Source: Halomonas cerina
GTDB taxonomy: Bacteria > Pseudomonadota > Gammaproteobacteria > Pseudomonadales > Halomonadaceae
Direction of reading: 5' to 3'
Assembly: GCF_014192215.1 (NCBI RefSeq)
Contig: NZ_JACHXP010000001.1
Location: forward strand, 372,001 to 436,000
Length of the DNA stretch: 64,000 nt
Shown: piece by piece, positions 7,323 through 18,464 of the stretch
Position numbering within the stretch: position 1 is the stretch's first letter
Layout: each line of letters starts with the position of its first letter
The notes under the pieces: generated by a model
The model's input: only the letters and a program-made list of their open reading frames with translations
What the model was told of the DNA's origin: nothing
Database searches by the model: none
Position numbers and translations under genes: made by a program

Positions 7323-8165
7323 TCAGGCGTTGGGCGCATCGCGTTCGGCCGCCTCGTCGGCGGCGGCTTCATCGGCCGGACTTCCTCCGGGGAACTCCGG
7401 ACGCGCATGCAGGTACTGTCCGGCGACGTCGACGACGGCGATGTCCATCAAAAAGCGTCGGCCCAGCAGGACCGGGTAGTCGAGGGGAGGGCGATCGTCG
7501 AGGGTGAACTCCACCGTCTCGCGCAGCGGGCCGAGGGTCATCAGCAGGCGGATTACCGGCCGGGAGTCCTCGTCACCCGCCTGGGTGGTGCGCACCCGAC
7601 GTTCCACGGCGGCCTCGATCCATTGGTCTCGGACATCCTCGACCACGACGTCATCCTCGTCGAGGCTCAGCTTGAAGCGCACCCAGTTCTCGCCATCCCG
7701 TTCGAAGGCGGTGATATCCGTGGCGGCCAGCGATGAGGTCCGCGCCCCGGTGTCGACCCGAGCCTGAAGATAGGTCCCGACATCCGGTAGCCCGACCCAT
7801 TCGTTGCGGCCCAGTACTTCCTTGTTGGCCAGTTGGCCAGTCTCCAGGGAACAGCTGGTGGTAGAGGACGGCTCGGGCGTGACCCGGTCGAGCGTGGCTA
7901 CCTCGTCCTGAAGGTGGCGCAGGAGGGTACCGACCTCGCGGATATCGGCCCCCATTCGATCGAGGCGCTGAACCTGTTCGGAGCGGTACTGCTGATCGGC
8001 GCACTGGCTGACGATCACCCCTTCCAGCCTGCTGGCATAGGCATCCAGCTGGGCCGTGGTGGCCAGCTGATCGTGGGGGTCTTCCTGATCCGTGGGTAGC
8101 CAGGTACAGCCGCCCATCAATGCCAGTCCGACCAATGCCATCAGGTATGAAGAACGATTCAGCAT
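7323..8165 (-). CDS. Retropepsin-like lipoprotein ('ATP-dependent zinc protease', RimB type)
   Basis: 280-residue predicted lipoprotein: the signal peptide ends in the lipobox LMGGC (Cys20), followed by a helical linker with a likely coiled coil (about 35-90). Residues about 110-260 form the domain usually named 'ATP-dependent zinc protease', but the visible signature DTGARTSS is that of aspartic (retropepsin-like) proteases, and I see no HExxH. The C-terminus is an Ala/Glu/Asp-rich tail. It is the first gene of the protease-7TM-ligase set and would act in the periplasm. I start at MLNRSS, which gives a standard lipoprotein signal. Confidence 0.82.
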   Translation of the reverse strand: MLNRSSYLMALVGLALMGGCTWLPTDQEDPHDQLATTAQLDAYASRLEGVIVSQCADQQYRSEQVQRLDRMGADIREVGTLLRHLQDEVATLDRVTPEPSSTTSCSLETGQLANKEVLGRNEWVGLPDVGTYLQARVDTGARTSSLAATDITAFERDGENWVRFKLSLDEDDVVVEDVRDQWIEAAVERRVRTTQAGDEDSRPVIRLLMTLGPLRETVEFTLDDRPPLDYPVLLGRRFLMDIAVVDVAGQYLHARPEFPGGSPADEAAADEAAERDAPNA

Positions 8166-8301
8166 GTGACTCCTGCTCGTGTATTGAGCCGTCGAAATCC
8201 GACCCTGACCACCGTCGGCATGTTCAAGGTGAAGTGATGATAAGGAGCAAAGCCGGTGCTGTCCATGTGAGGGCCCCGAGGTGAAGCGGTGCTCGTCGTC
8301 C

Positions 8302-11300
8302 TTACGCCTTGGCTGACCTCTCGACACCGGCATCCCTGGCGGCATTGTGATCCCGTGCCAGCAGCAGATAGAACGCCGGAAGCACGAACAGCGTGAACAG
8401 AGTGCCGATCCCGAGGCCCGACGCGATGGTCAAGCCGATGTCGAAGCGGCTCACTGCCCCGGCGCCGGTCGCGACCAGCAGCGGCACCATGGCCATGATC
8501 AGCGCCACCGAGGTCATCAGGATCGGACGTAGCCGTATGGCCGATGCCTCGATCACGGCCTCGCGCTTGCCGAGGCCCTTTGCATGCTGCAGCTGGTTGG
8601 CGAACTCGACGATCAGGATCCCGTTCTTCGCGACGACCCCGATCAGGGTGATCAAGCCCACCTGAGTATAGATGTTGAGGCTGGAGATCCCGAGGGTAAT
8701 GAAGGCCATGGCACCGGCGACCGACATGGGCACCGAGACCAGGATGATCAGCGGGTCACGCCAGCTTTCGAACTGAGCAGCCAGTACCAGATAAATGACG
8801 ATCAAGGATAGGAAGAAGGTCAGTACCAGAGCACTACCCTGGGTCATCAGCTGGCGAGATTGCCCCTTGTAATCGACCGAGTAGGCGGGGGGTAGGCCGT
8901 CGGCCGCGGCCTGATTGAGCCAGTCGAGGGCATCCCCGAGCGCGATGCCGGGGCGAGGCACCCCCTCGAGAACCACCGAATTCAGCTGCTGGAATTGGGT
9001 GCGCTTGGATGGTTCGACGGTATCCGCAAAGCTCACCAGATTGCCGAGCGGCACCCGATCCCCGGCGTCGGTCTCGATGTAGTAATCGTCGATCATCGAC
9101 GCATCGAGTCGGAAGGCCTGCTCGACCTGAGGAATGACCTTGTAGCTGCGTCCTTCCATGCTGAAGCGGTTGACGAAGCCTTCGCCCAGCATGGCCGAGA
9201 GGGCTCGACCGATATCGGCCATGGTCAGGCCGAGATCCGCCACCCGGTCACGATCCACCTGGATACGGGTCGACGGCCGATCGAGATCGATGGACTTGCG
9301 CAGGAAGGTAAAATTGCCGCTGGCCATGGCCTGGCCGAGAAGATCGTCGGCCATGGCGTTGAGCTCCGCGTAGCTGTTGCCGGTGGTCAGCACGAACTGG
9401 ACCGGCAGGCCACCCCCGGAACCGGGAAGTGACGGTCGCGGGAAGGCTGCGGTCTGCAGGCCGGTGACCCGGGACAGCGCTGCCTGGAGGTTGGGCATGA
9501 CCTCCATCTGGGAGACCTCACGCTGGCTCCAGGGCTCCATCTTGAAGCCGCCGAAGATGGTGTCGGCGCTGGTGCCGCCCAGGATCATGAAGGACTCGTG
9601 GTAGCCCTCGATCTGCTCCATGCGTGATTGGATATCACTGGCATAGCGCTCGAGATATTCGAGGGTTGCCGTCTGCGGTGCGGTGCCCTGGAAGAAGATG
9701 ATGCCCTGGTCCTCGGTCGGAGCCAGTTCGTTCTGGCTGGTAATGAACATGAAGTAGATCGACGCCAATACCACGGTGGCGAAGACCACCGGCACCGAGA
9801 CGGTGTCCAGCGTGCGCGAGAGCAGGGTGCGGTACCCATTGGCCATGCCGTTGAAGGTGGCTTCGACACCCCGCTCGAAGCGCGACGGGTTGCCGTGGGG
9901 CTTCAATACCTTGCCCGAAATCATCGGCGATAGGGTGAGGGCGACGATGCCCGAGATCACCACCGCGCCGGCCAGGGTGAAGGCGAACTCGGTAAACAGC
10001 GAGCCGACCAATCCCCCCATGAAGCCGATAGGGGCATAGACCGCGACCAGCGTCGTGGTCATGGCGATGATCGGCACCGCCATTTCCCGGGCACCGTTGA
10101 TGGCGGCCTGGAAGCGCGGTTCGCCATTCTCGATATGGCGATGCACGTTCTCCACCACGATGATGGCATCATCCACCACCAGGCCGATGGCCAGGACCAT
10201 CGACAACAGCGTCAGCAGGTTGAGCGAAAACCCCAAGTTCAGCATCACGAAGGCGGCACCGATCAGCGACAATGGCACCGCCACGGCCGGCACCAGCGCC
10301 GCCCGAAAGGACCCCAGCGACAGGAAGATCACCACCAGCACGATGCCGATGGCCTCGAGCAGGGTCTTGATCACCTCGCGGATCGAGTCCTCGATAAACT
10401 CCGAGGCGTCATAGGGCAGCACGACATTGAGCCCCGCCGGCAATTGCCGGCGGATCTCTGGCAGCGCATCGCGCACGGCGCGCGCCACCTCGAGAGGGTT
10501 GGCCCCCGGTGCCTGTTCGATGGCCATGAAGGTCGACGGCGTGCCGCTATACCAGGCCGTGCTGTCATAGCTTTCGGCGCCCAGTTCCGTGCGCGCCACA
10601 TCGCGCAGGCGCACCAGGTTACCGCCGTCGTTACGCACCACCAGCGATTCAAACTGGGCCGGGTCGGTGATGTCGGTATCGGTGGTCAGATTGATGGCCA
10701 CGAACTCGCTGCGCGTCTTGCCGACGCCCGCCTGGTAGTTGTTGTCTTGCAGGACGTCGATAATCTCGCCGGGCGTGACATTGAGGGCTGCCATGCGCTG
10801 CGGATCGAGCCAGATTCGCATGGCCAGGCGCTGGCCAAAGTTCCTGGCCTTGGCCACGCCGGGGAGTGCCTGCAGCTTGGGCTGTACCACACGGATCAGG
10901 TAGTCGGTGATCCTGGGCACCGCCATGCGATCGGAGTAGAAGGCCAGATACATGAGGGCCGTGGAGTCACCGGTCGACGACTCGATCACCGGGCTTTCGG
11001 CCGCCTCGGGCAGCACGCTGCGCTGACTCGCCACCTTGGCCTGCACCTCGGCCAGTGCAGCATTGGCATCGTAGTTGAGCTCCATGTTTACCTCGATGGT
11101 CGAGGCGCCCTGGATGCTGGTGGACTCGATGAAGTCGATGCCGTTGGTCTCGGCGATGGCCTGTTGCAGGGGGGTCGTGACGAAGCCCTGTACCAGGGCG
11201 GAACTCGCGCCGGGGTAGGCGGTGGTGACCGTGATCACCGTACTCTCGAGTTCGGGGTACTGGCGAACTTCCATCTCCATGGCGGCTCGCAATCCCATCA

Positions 11301-11367
11301 GCAGGATCAGCAGACTGATCACGGTGGCAAGCACCGGCCGCTGGATGAAGGTATCGGTGAATCTCAT
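8302..11367 (-). CDS. RND efflux pump permease (HAE1/AcrB family)
   Basis: 1021-residue inner-membrane pump with the standard RND layout: TM1 at the N-terminus, a large periplasmic loop, TM2-6, a second periplasmic loop and TM7-12. The proton-relay Asp pair is in LVVDDAIIVVEN in TM4. These pumps exchange protons for hydrophobic drugs, detergents or bile-like compounds together with a periplasmic adaptor and an outer-membrane TolC-type channel. The adaptor gene lies directly upstream (TGATG overlap), but no channel gene is in the cluster, so an unlinked TolC is presumably used. The substrate cannot be told from sequence. Confidence 0.93.
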   Translation of the reverse strand: MRFTDTFIQRPVLATVISLLILLMGLRAAMEMEVRQYPELESTVITVTTAYPGASSALVQGFVTTPLQQAIAETNGIDFIESTSIQGASTIEVNMELNYDANAALAEVQAKVASQRSVLPEAAESPVIESSTGDSTALMYLAFYSDRMAVPRITDYLIRVVQPKLQALPGVAKARNFGQRLAMRIWLDPQRMAALNVTPGEIIDVLQDNNYQAGVGKTRSEFVAINLTTDTDITDPAQFESLVVRNDGGNLVRLRDVARTELGAESYDSTAWYSGTPSTFMAIEQAPGANPLEVARAVRDALPEIRRQLPAGLNVVLPYDASEFIEDSIREVIKTLLEAIGIVLVVIFLSLGSFRAALVPAVAVPLSLIGAAFVMLNLGFSLNLLTLLSMVLAIGLVVDDAIIVVENVHRHIENGEPRFQAAINGAREMAVPIIAMTTTLVAVYAPIGFMGGLVGSLFTEFAFTLAGAVVISGIVALTLSPMISGKVLKPHGNPSRFERGVEATFNGMANGYRTLLSRTLDTVSVPVVFATVVLASIYFMFITSQNELAPTEDQGIIFFQGTAPQTATLEYLERYASDIQSRMEQIEGYHESFMILGGTSADTIFGGFKMEPWSQREVSQMEVMPNLQAALSRVTGLQTAAFPRPSLPGSGGGLPVQFVLTTGNSYAELNAMADDLLGQAMASGNFTFLRKSIDLDRPSTRIQVDRDRVADLGLTMADIGRALSAMLGEGFVNRFSMEGRSYKVIPQVEQAFRLDASMIDDYYIETDAGDRVPLGNLVSFADTVEPSKRTQFQQLNSVVLEGVPRPGIALGDALDWLNQAAADGLPPAYSVDYKGQSRQLMTQGSALVLTFFLSLIVIYLVLAAQFESWRDPLIILVSVPMSVAGAMAFITLGISSLNIYTQVGLITLIGVVAKNGILIVEFANQLQHAKGLGKREAVIEASAIRLRPILMTSVALIMAMVPLLVATGAGAVSRFDIGLTIASGLGIGTLFTLFVLPAFYLLLARDHNAARDAGVERSAKA

Positions 11368-12503
11368 CAGCCTTCTACCTTCTCGTCACGGACGGTCCTT
11401 GTCTTATCGGCGCTATCACGGCCCTGGGCCTGCTCGGTCACCGAGACCGGCTGGCCATCCCGCAGCCTCAAGAGCCCGGTGGCCACGACCCGATCGCCGG
11501 CCTCGAGCCCGTCGAGGATCTCGATCTCATCGCCACGCACGCTGCCGGTGGTGACCTGCTGGCGGGAGGCGATGGTCTGCCCCTGGTCGTCTTCCACCAC
11601 CTGGAAGACGAAGTCGCCGTAGGTATTGAAGGACAGGGCGGTGCGGGGCAGGGTGAGGACCTCACGCGTCTCGGGCGCCAGGGTGCTGACATCGGCAAAC
11701 ATGCCGGGACGCAGCGCATGGTCCGCGTTGTCGAGCCTGGCCCGCACATCTAGGGTGCGGCTCGATGCATTGACAGATGGCGCGACGGCGAGGGTCTCAC
11801 CGGTGAACAGGCGGTCGGGATACGCCGCCACCCGTACCTCGACGGCGCGGCCCGGGGCGACGCGCTCGAGCTGTCTTTCCGGCACGCTGTAATCGACATG
11901 GATCGGGTCGAGCATATTGAGGTCGACGATCGACGTGCCGACACTGAGGTACTCGCCCAGGTCCACCTGTCGCAGGCCTACGACCCCCTCGAAGGGGGCA
12001 CGAATGGTCTTCTTGGCCAGTTGGGCTCGCTGCTGCTCGACATCCGCCTGTGCGGCTTGGTAGTTGGCGCGTGCCTCGTCGTACTGGGACTGGGAGATGG
12101 CGTTGCGGGGTAACAAGTCCGCATAGCGCTGGAAGGTCTCGTTGGCGAGACGGGCCCGGGCTTCCAGGGCGGCCAGCGCTGCCCGGTCGACGCTGTCTTC
12201 CAGGCGGATCAGTACGTCCCCCTGACTAACGCGCTGGCCGGACTCGAAGGCCACCTGGCTGACCACGCCGGGGACCTCGTTGGCCACTTCGACGCCATTG
12301 ATCGCCCTTAGCGACCCCACCGACGTGAGCGCCGCGCGCCAGGACTGCGGCTGGATGCGTACCGTTTCCACCGGCGTCGAGGGCGGCGCCTGTGCCCGCT
12401 GGGCCTCGCTCTGTTGCTGCTGAACGTATTTCCAGCCGAAGATGCCCCCCAACACGACGGCCAGCACGAGGATGACGATGATGAGACGCACGAAGGTTTT
12501 CAT
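11367..12503 (-). CDS. RND efflux periplasmic adaptor (membrane fusion protein)
   Basis: 378-residue adaptor. A single N-terminal TM anchor (about 7-25) without a lipobox is followed by the lipoyl/barrel-sandwich halves (GVVSQVAFESGQRVSQGD, about 85-100, and PFEGVVGLRQVDLGEY), a helical hairpin and a beta-barrel. It links the pump to an outer-membrane channel. Its stop overlaps the pump start by one base, so the two are one operon. The divergent region upstream holds a palindrome (12670-12685) that could be the regulator site; no regulator gene is adjacent. Confidence 0.92.
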   Translation of the reverse strand: MKTFVRLIIVILVLAVVLGGIFGWKYVQQQQSEAQRAQAPPSTPVETVRIQPQSWRAALTSVGSLRAINGVEVANEVPGVVSQVAFESGQRVSQGDVLIRLEDSVDRAALAALEARARLANETFQRYADLLPRNAISQSQYDEARANYQAAQADVEQQRAQLAKKTIRAPFEGVVGLRQVDLGEYLSVGTSIVDLNMLDPIHVDYSVPERQLERVAPGRAVEVRVAAYPDRLFTGETLAVAPSVNASSRTLDVRARLDNADHALRPGMFADVSTLAPETREVLTLPRTALSFNTYGDFVFQVVEDDQGQTIASRQQVTTGSVRGDEIEILDGLEAGDRVVATGLLRLRDGQPVSVTEQAQGRDSADKTRTVRDEKVEG

Positions 12504-12829
12504 GGGTCAGTGTCCGCTAGGGTGTCGACCGAGCCGTATCGCTGCCAGGGGCCTGAAGGGAGAAGAATCCGTTGCCCATCATGAGTTCCCGGCCCGTCTA
12601 TGGCTAGTCATGAAGGGCCAACGCTCAGGATGGGGTGCGCCTCATCGAAAGGCGATCATCAATATTTAACATAATATACATTATGCGAACCCAGGCGTTG
12701 TGCCTCACATGCGATGTCTCGCGTGTCTGGCATACCGACAGGATGCTCGCTATATTGCTATTCACAGACTATACAAGGATTCTTTTAATGTACAATATTG
12801 CTCGGCGACGATCTCCCGAAAGTGACCCG
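12504..12829. promoter_or_regulatory. Divergent intergenic region with AT-rich palindrome
   Basis: This 326-bp gap separates the divergent RND operon and the DUF3833 lipoprotein gene. It is markedly AT-richer than its surroundings between about 12650 and 12800. A perfect inverted repeat, CATAAT-ATAC-ATTATG, lies at 12670-12685 and is a candidate operator for a dimeric repressor. No confident -35/-10 pair stands out. An ATG at 12788 with AGGA upstream could extend the downstream gene. No other gene is seen. Confidence 0.5.
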
Positions 12830-13378
12830 ATGCCCAGCAGGCCATCCGGATGGCGGATCGCGGCCCTGATGGCGGCGCTCTGGCTGCTGTCCGGCTGCGC
12901 CGGTGTCGATATCGCGCGCTACGCAGGCACCACGCCGCGGCTCGACATCGGGGAATACTTCGACGGCCAGACCCGGGCCTGGGGCATGGTCCAGGACTAT
13001 TCCGGCGAGGTGCTGCGCCGCTTTACCGTGGAAATCGATGGCCACCTGGAGGGTGATACCCTGCGGCTGGACGAGCATTTCACCTATGCCGATGGCGAGA
13101 CCGACCGACGGGTCTGGACCTTACAGCGTCGTGAGGGAGGTCGCTGGCTCGGCCAGACGGACGATGTGGAGGGCGTGGTCGAGGCGCGTCAGGTCGGCCA
13201 TGTCTTCCATATGCGCTACCCATTGGCGGTACCCCTCGACGGGCGGGACATCACCTTCACGATGGACGACTGGATGTACCTGCAGCCCGACGGTCGGCTG
13301 ATCAACCGCACCGCCATGCAGAAGTTCGGGGTGACTCTGGCCGAGATCACCATCGTCTTCACCCGCGCGTCGCCCTGA
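12830..13378 (+). CDS. DUF3833 family lipoprotein
   Basis: 182-residue predicted lipoprotein. The signal peptide ends in LWLLSGC and the mature part matches the DUF3833 pattern: an early IGEYFDG, AWGMVQD, LDEHFTYADG, and MDDWMYLQPDGRLINRT near the C-terminus. Such proteins have a lipocalin-like beta-rich appearance and unknown function. I start at MPSRP because it gives a compact lipoprotein signal; an upstream ATG at 12788 with AGGA spaced 8 bp away would add 14 residues. It is divergent from the efflux operon and convergent with ectC, with a strong terminator between. Confidence 0.85.
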   Translation: MPSRPSGWRIAALMAALWLLSGCAGVDIARYAGTTPRLDIGEYFDGQTRAWGMVQDYSGEVLRRFTVEIDGHLEGDTLRLDEHFTYADGETDRRVWTLQRREGGRWLGQTDDVEGVVEARQVGHVFHMRYPLAVPLDGRDITFTMDDWMYLQPDGRLINRTAMQKFGVTLAEITIVFTRASP

Positions 13379-13394
13379 GGGCCGGCCGGAGACG

Positions 13395-13428
13395 ACAAGG
13401 CCCCGGGCCTGGGAGCCCGGGGCCTTGT
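13395..13428. terminator. Bidirectional terminator between DUF3833 gene and ectC
   Basis: A perfect 14-bp stem, ACAAGGCCCCGGGC (13395-13408) paired with 13415-13428, with the 6-nt loop CTGGGA. It sits between two convergent genes, 16 bp after one stop and 20 bp from the other. There is no clear T-run, but stem strength and position support a terminator for both. Confidence 0.8.
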
Positions 13429-13448
13429 CCGCAGACGGCAAGGACCGA

Positions 13449-13865
13449 TCAGATCGGGGTCTTGTCGTCCGGCTCGTTGGCCGGTGCGTAGGAGCCATCC
13501 TCGCGATGGACTTCCTTGCCGGTCAGGCCCGGCGTGAACACGCAGGCCAGGTGCATGGTCTTGCTGGCACGCAGCAGATGCTCATCATGCTGGTCGAGGA
13601 TGTAGATGTCCCCCTGCTTGATCGGCCAGATCTTGCCGTCGGCCAGGGTCTCCACCTCGCCTTCCCCTTCCATGCAGTAGACGGCCTCGAAGTGGTGCTT
13701 GTAGTGGATGTGGGTCTCGGTCCCTTCGAAGATCCGCGTGATGTGGAAGGAACAGTTGCCGCCATCGTCGGCCAGCGATAGGCGCGTACTGTCCCAGTTG
13801 CCGTTCTCGGCCGCCACAAGGCGTTCGCCGTGTTGGCGTTCTTTCTCGACATTGCGAACGATCAT
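13449..13865 (-). CDS. ectC: L-ectoine synthase
   Basis: 138-residue EctC, the cupin-fold ectoine synthase that closes the ring of N-gamma-acetyl-diaminobutyrate to give ectoine (cytoplasm). Family segments seen: start [26 protein letters not shown] and the cupin strands [15 protein letters not shown]. An acidic tail ends [11 protein letters not shown]. The start at 13865 matches known EctC N-termini. It is the last gene of ectABC, 108 bp after ectB; that gap contains a hairpin (13898-13916). No dedicated aspartokinase (ask_ect) or hydroxylase (ectD) gene lies next to it. Confidence 0.97.
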   Translation of the reverse strand: MIVRNVEKERQHGERLVAAENGNWDSTRLSLADDGGNCSFHITRIFEGTETHIHYKHHFEAVYCMEGEGEVETLADGKIWPIKQGDIYILDQHDEHLLRASKTMHLACVFTPGLTGKEVHREDGSYAPANEPDDKTPI

Positions 13866-13897
13866 GGATGAACTCCCTTTGTTCCGGTCCAGTGACT

Positions 13898-13916
13898 GGC
13901 CGGCGCGAGACCGGCC
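13898..13916. other. Hairpin in the ectB-ectC gap
   Basis: GGCCGG (13898-13903) pairs with CCGGCC (13911-13916) across a 7-nt loop. It lies in the 108-bp spacer 33 bp before ectC and could stabilise or process the ectABC transcript; no function is demonstrated. I found no correctly spaced -24/-12 sigma54 promoter here. Confidence 0.4.
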
Positions 13917-13973
13917 GATGACCCCTTGCCCCACCGGCCAAGCACGGCGAGGCGCAGGATAGCTACAAGCCTA

Positions 13974-15939
<1,966 letters not shown>

Positions 15940-15972
15940 GTTTATGCTTCGCTGTAGCGAATTTGGTGAAGG

Positions 15973-16001
15973 ATTATAACAGTGGCTTATTAGCTTTTCA
16001 A
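15973..16001 (-). promoter_or_regulatory. Promoter of ectABC
   Basis: Read on the minus strand: TTGAAA (complement of 15996-16001), a 17-bp spacer, then TATAAT (complement of 15973-15978). That is 5/6 at -35 and 6/6 at -10 with ideal spacing, giving a 5' leader of about 27 nt. The block is AT-rich compared with its surroundings. Osmotic control of ect promoters is known in Halomonas; the sequence alone shows only the core promoter. Confidence 0.8.
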
Positions 16002-16179
16002 AACGCTGATTATCCTGCTGACGGAGATCCATAATGAAAAATTATGCTATGCGGGGGCATCACCGCGGGAAAGCCGCCCCTGCCCTTCCAGAGTCTAGTC
16101 CACTTCCCTGCCCTCGCCCGACCAGACGCGCCCGGGGCCATCCTGGGCTGGCCTCTGGCCTGCCGGGTGAGCCGAGGGA

Positions 16180-17541
16180 TCAGGTCCGGGTCGGGCTGCG
16201 CATGGTGACGAACTCCTCCGCTCCGGTGGGATGGATACCCACGGTGGCGTCGAAGTCGGCCTTGGTCAGTCCGGCCCGCACGGCGATGGCGATGCCCTGG
16301 ATCACCTCACCGGCCTCCTCGCCCACCATATGGGCACCGACCACCACGTCACTGGCCGCGTCGACGATCAACTTCATCAGACAACGCTCGTTGCTGCCGG
16401 AGAGGGTATGCTTCATGGGCCGGAAGTCGGCCGTATAAACGCGAATCTCGCTATGCTGGTTGCGGGCCGCCTCCTCGGAGAGGCCCACGGTGCCAATATT
16501 GGGGTGGCAGAACACGGCGGTGGGGATGTGGGCATAGTCCAGGGGGGCCGGCTCGCCGTCCTCGAAGTGGTGTCGGACTAGCTGCATGGCCTCGGCCAGC
16601 GCCACCGGGGTGAGTTCCGGCTCTCCGGTGACGTCGCCCAGCGCCAGGATCGACGGCACCGAGGTCTCGAAGCGCTCGTTGACCTCGAGATGGCCACTGT
16701 CGGTCAGCGCGACTCCCAACGCGTCCAGCCCCAGACCGGCCAGGTGCGGATGTCGCCCGGTGGCGGCCAGCACCGCGTCCACCTCAAGCTGCTCGCCGCT
16801 GGTCATGCTCACCAGCAGACCGCCCGCGACCGGTTCGATCGAGGCGATGTGGGTCTCGAAGTGCAGGTGGACGCCCTTCTTGGCCATCTCGTCGCGGGTG
16901 AACTCGCGGACCTCGTGGTCGAAGCCACGCAGGAACAGCTCGCCTCGGTAGATCAGGTGGGTCTCACTGCCCAGGCCGTTGAAGATGCTCGCGAACTCCA
17001 CCGCAATGTACCCTCCGCCCAGGACCAGGAAGCGCTCCGGAAAGGTCGCCAGGTCGAAGACCTGATTGGAATTCACGGTCAGGTGACTGCCGGGGAAGTC
17101 CGGTACCCAAGGCCAGCCACCCACCGCCACTAGGATCTTCCCGGCGCTGAAGCACTCCCCGTTGACCTCCACGTGATGCGCGTCGCGCACCCGGGCACGG
17201 CCATTGATCAGCCGCACCCCGGCACTGTCCAGCAGCCGCCCATAGATGTCATTGAGCCGCTTGATCTCACCGATCTTGTTATCGCGCAGGGTCGCCCAGT
17301 CGAAGCGCGGTGCCTCGGTCAGGTGCCAGCCGAAACCGCCGGCATCCTCGAAGGCATCATGGAAGTGGGCGGCATAGGAGTAGAGCTTCTTGGGCACGCA
17401 CCCGACATTGACACAGGTACCGCCCAGGTAGCGATCCTCGGCCACGGCGACCCGGGCGCCGGTGGCGGCGGCGGTCCGGGCGGCACGCACGCCACCGGAG
17501 CCGGCGCCGATGACGAAAAGGTCGTAGTCGAAGTCTGACAC
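16180..17541 (-). CDS. gor: Glutathione-disulfide reductase
   Basis: 453-residue flavoprotein disulfide reductase that reduces oxidised glutathione with NADPH in the cytoplasm. FAD loop [13 protein letters not shown] near residue 10, redox-active Cys43/Cys48 in [13 protein letters not shown], the NAD(P)H loop [12 protein letters not shown] near residue 155 with Arg residues downstream, and the catalytic His437/Glu442 pair in [10 protein letters not shown]. Length and layout are standard for glutathione reductase rather than dihydrolipoyl dehydrogenase. It is divergent from the carbonic anhydrase gene and upstream of, but separately promoted from, ectA. Confidence 0.94.
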   Translation of the reverse strand: MSDFDYDLFVIGAGSGGVRAARTAAATGARVAVAEDRYLGGTCVNVGCVPKKLYSYAAHFHDAFEDAGGFGWHLTEAPRFDWATLRDNKIGEIKRLNDIYGRLLDSAGVRLINGRARVRDAHHVEVNGECFSAGKILVAVGGWPWVPDFPGSHLTVNSNQVFDLATFPERFLVLGGGYIAVEFASIFNGLGSETHLIYRGELFLRGFDHEVREFTRDEMAKKGVHLHFETHIASIEPVAGGLLVSMTSGEQLEVDAVLAATGRHPHLAGLGLDALGVALTDSGHLEVNERFETSVPSILALGDVTGEPELTPVALAEAMQLVRHHFEDGEPAPLDYAHIPTAVFCHPNIGTVGLSEEAARNQHSEIRVYTADFRPMKHTLSGSNERCLMKLIVDAASDVVVGAHMVGEEAGEVIQGIAIAVRAGLTKADFDATVGIHPTGAEEFVTMRSPTRT

Positions 17542-17729
17542 GGGAGTCTCCTGTCGGTGAGGCGGGCCTGGTCAGGCCCGGTGTGAACACTGCCCGGGAT
17601 CATACCAGTCCACCCGCGTGCCCGGGAGACGGTTGACCCCTTTGGCCGAGAGCGTTAAAAGATGACACATCCCGCTTTAACCTCCTCCCTGCACCAGCCG
17701 GGATGGCCGTTTCCGGAGTCTTTGCCCTC

Positions 17730-18383
17730 ATGAAGCACGACATCGAAACCCTGCTGGAGAACAACCGCGCCTGGGCGGCGCAGATGTGTCACGACGATCC
17801 GGACTTCTTCGCCCGCCTGGCCCGCCAGCAGACGCCCGACTACCTGTGGATCGGCTGCTCCGACAGCCGTGTCCCGGCCAACCAGATCATCGATCTGCCC
17901 CCCGGCGAGGTCTTCGTGCATCGCAACGTGGCCAACCTGCTCCACCACAACGACATGAATGCGCTGTCGGTGGTGCAATTCGCCGTCGACGTGCTCAAGG
18001 TGCGCCATATCATGATCGTCGGCCACTATGGCTGTGGTGGCGTACGAGCCGCGGTCACCGGCGGCGAATGCGGCATCGTCGACTACTGGCTGCACTCGGT
18101 ACGGGAGCTCTATAGCCACCATCGTGAGGCCCTGGAGCCCCTGCCCCTGGACCAGCAGGTCGATCGCATGTGCGAGCTCAATGTCGAGGCCCAGGTCAAT
18201 AACCTCTGTCGCACCAAGATCATCCAACGCGCCTGGCAGCGCGGTCAGTCGCTCTCGGTCCACGGCTGGGTCTATGGCCTGAGCGATGGTCGGATCACCG
18301 ACCTCGACTGCAGTGTCCATGGCCTCGACCAGGTCGCCACCCTGTATCGTATCGACCGCGTCACGCCCGCCGACAACGACTGA
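17730..18383 (+). CDS. can: Beta-class carbonic anhydrase
   Basis: 217-residue beta-carbonic anhydrase interconverting CO2 and bicarbonate in the cytoplasm. Zinc ligands Cys43, His99 and Cys102 (CSDSR and GHYGCGG) and the Asp45-Arg47 dyad are present. The ATG at 17730 gives the usual N-terminus (MKHDIETLLENN) and follows GGAG by 11 bp; an upstream ATG at 17703 lacks a ribosome-binding site. Divergent from gor. A hairpin follows at 18394-18415. Confidence 0.95.
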   Translation: MKHDIETLLENNRAWAAQMCHDDPDFFARLARQQTPDYLWIGCSDSRVPANQIIDLPPGEVFVHRNVANLLHHNDMNALSVVQFAVDVLKVRHIMIVGHYGCGGVRAAVTGGECGIVDYWLHSVRELYSHHREALEPLPLDQQVDRMCELNVEAQVNNLCRTKIIQRAWQRGQSLSVHGWVYGLSDGRITDLDCSVHGLDQVATLYRIDRVTPADND

Positions 18384-18393
18384 ACCTGCCTGG

Positions 18394-18415
18394 CCCGACG
18401 CCATCCTTCGTCGGG
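18394..18415 (+). terminator. Hairpin after carbonic anhydrase gene
   Basis: CCCGACG (18394-18400) pairs with CGTCGGG (18409-18415) around an 8-nt loop, 10 bp after the carbonic anhydrase stop. No T-run follows, so it may be a weak or Rho-assisted terminator before the YheT-like gene. Confidence 0.4.
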
Positions 18416-18464
18416 CGCCTGGCGTCTCGGCCGACTTCGCGAGGCGCCGATCGACACGCACACG

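Noticed and set aside
10135..11622. Long plus-strand frame of 495 codons opposite the RND pump genes
   Set aside because: It is the antisense of clear pump and adaptor genes; it is rich in His, Gln and Gly, as expected for a GC-rich shadow frame.
13866..13973. Sigma54 promoter before ectC, as reported in Halomonas
   Set aside because: I looked for GG and GC elements 12 bp apart; the closest match (TTGGCC...GGGCA) has the wrong spacing.
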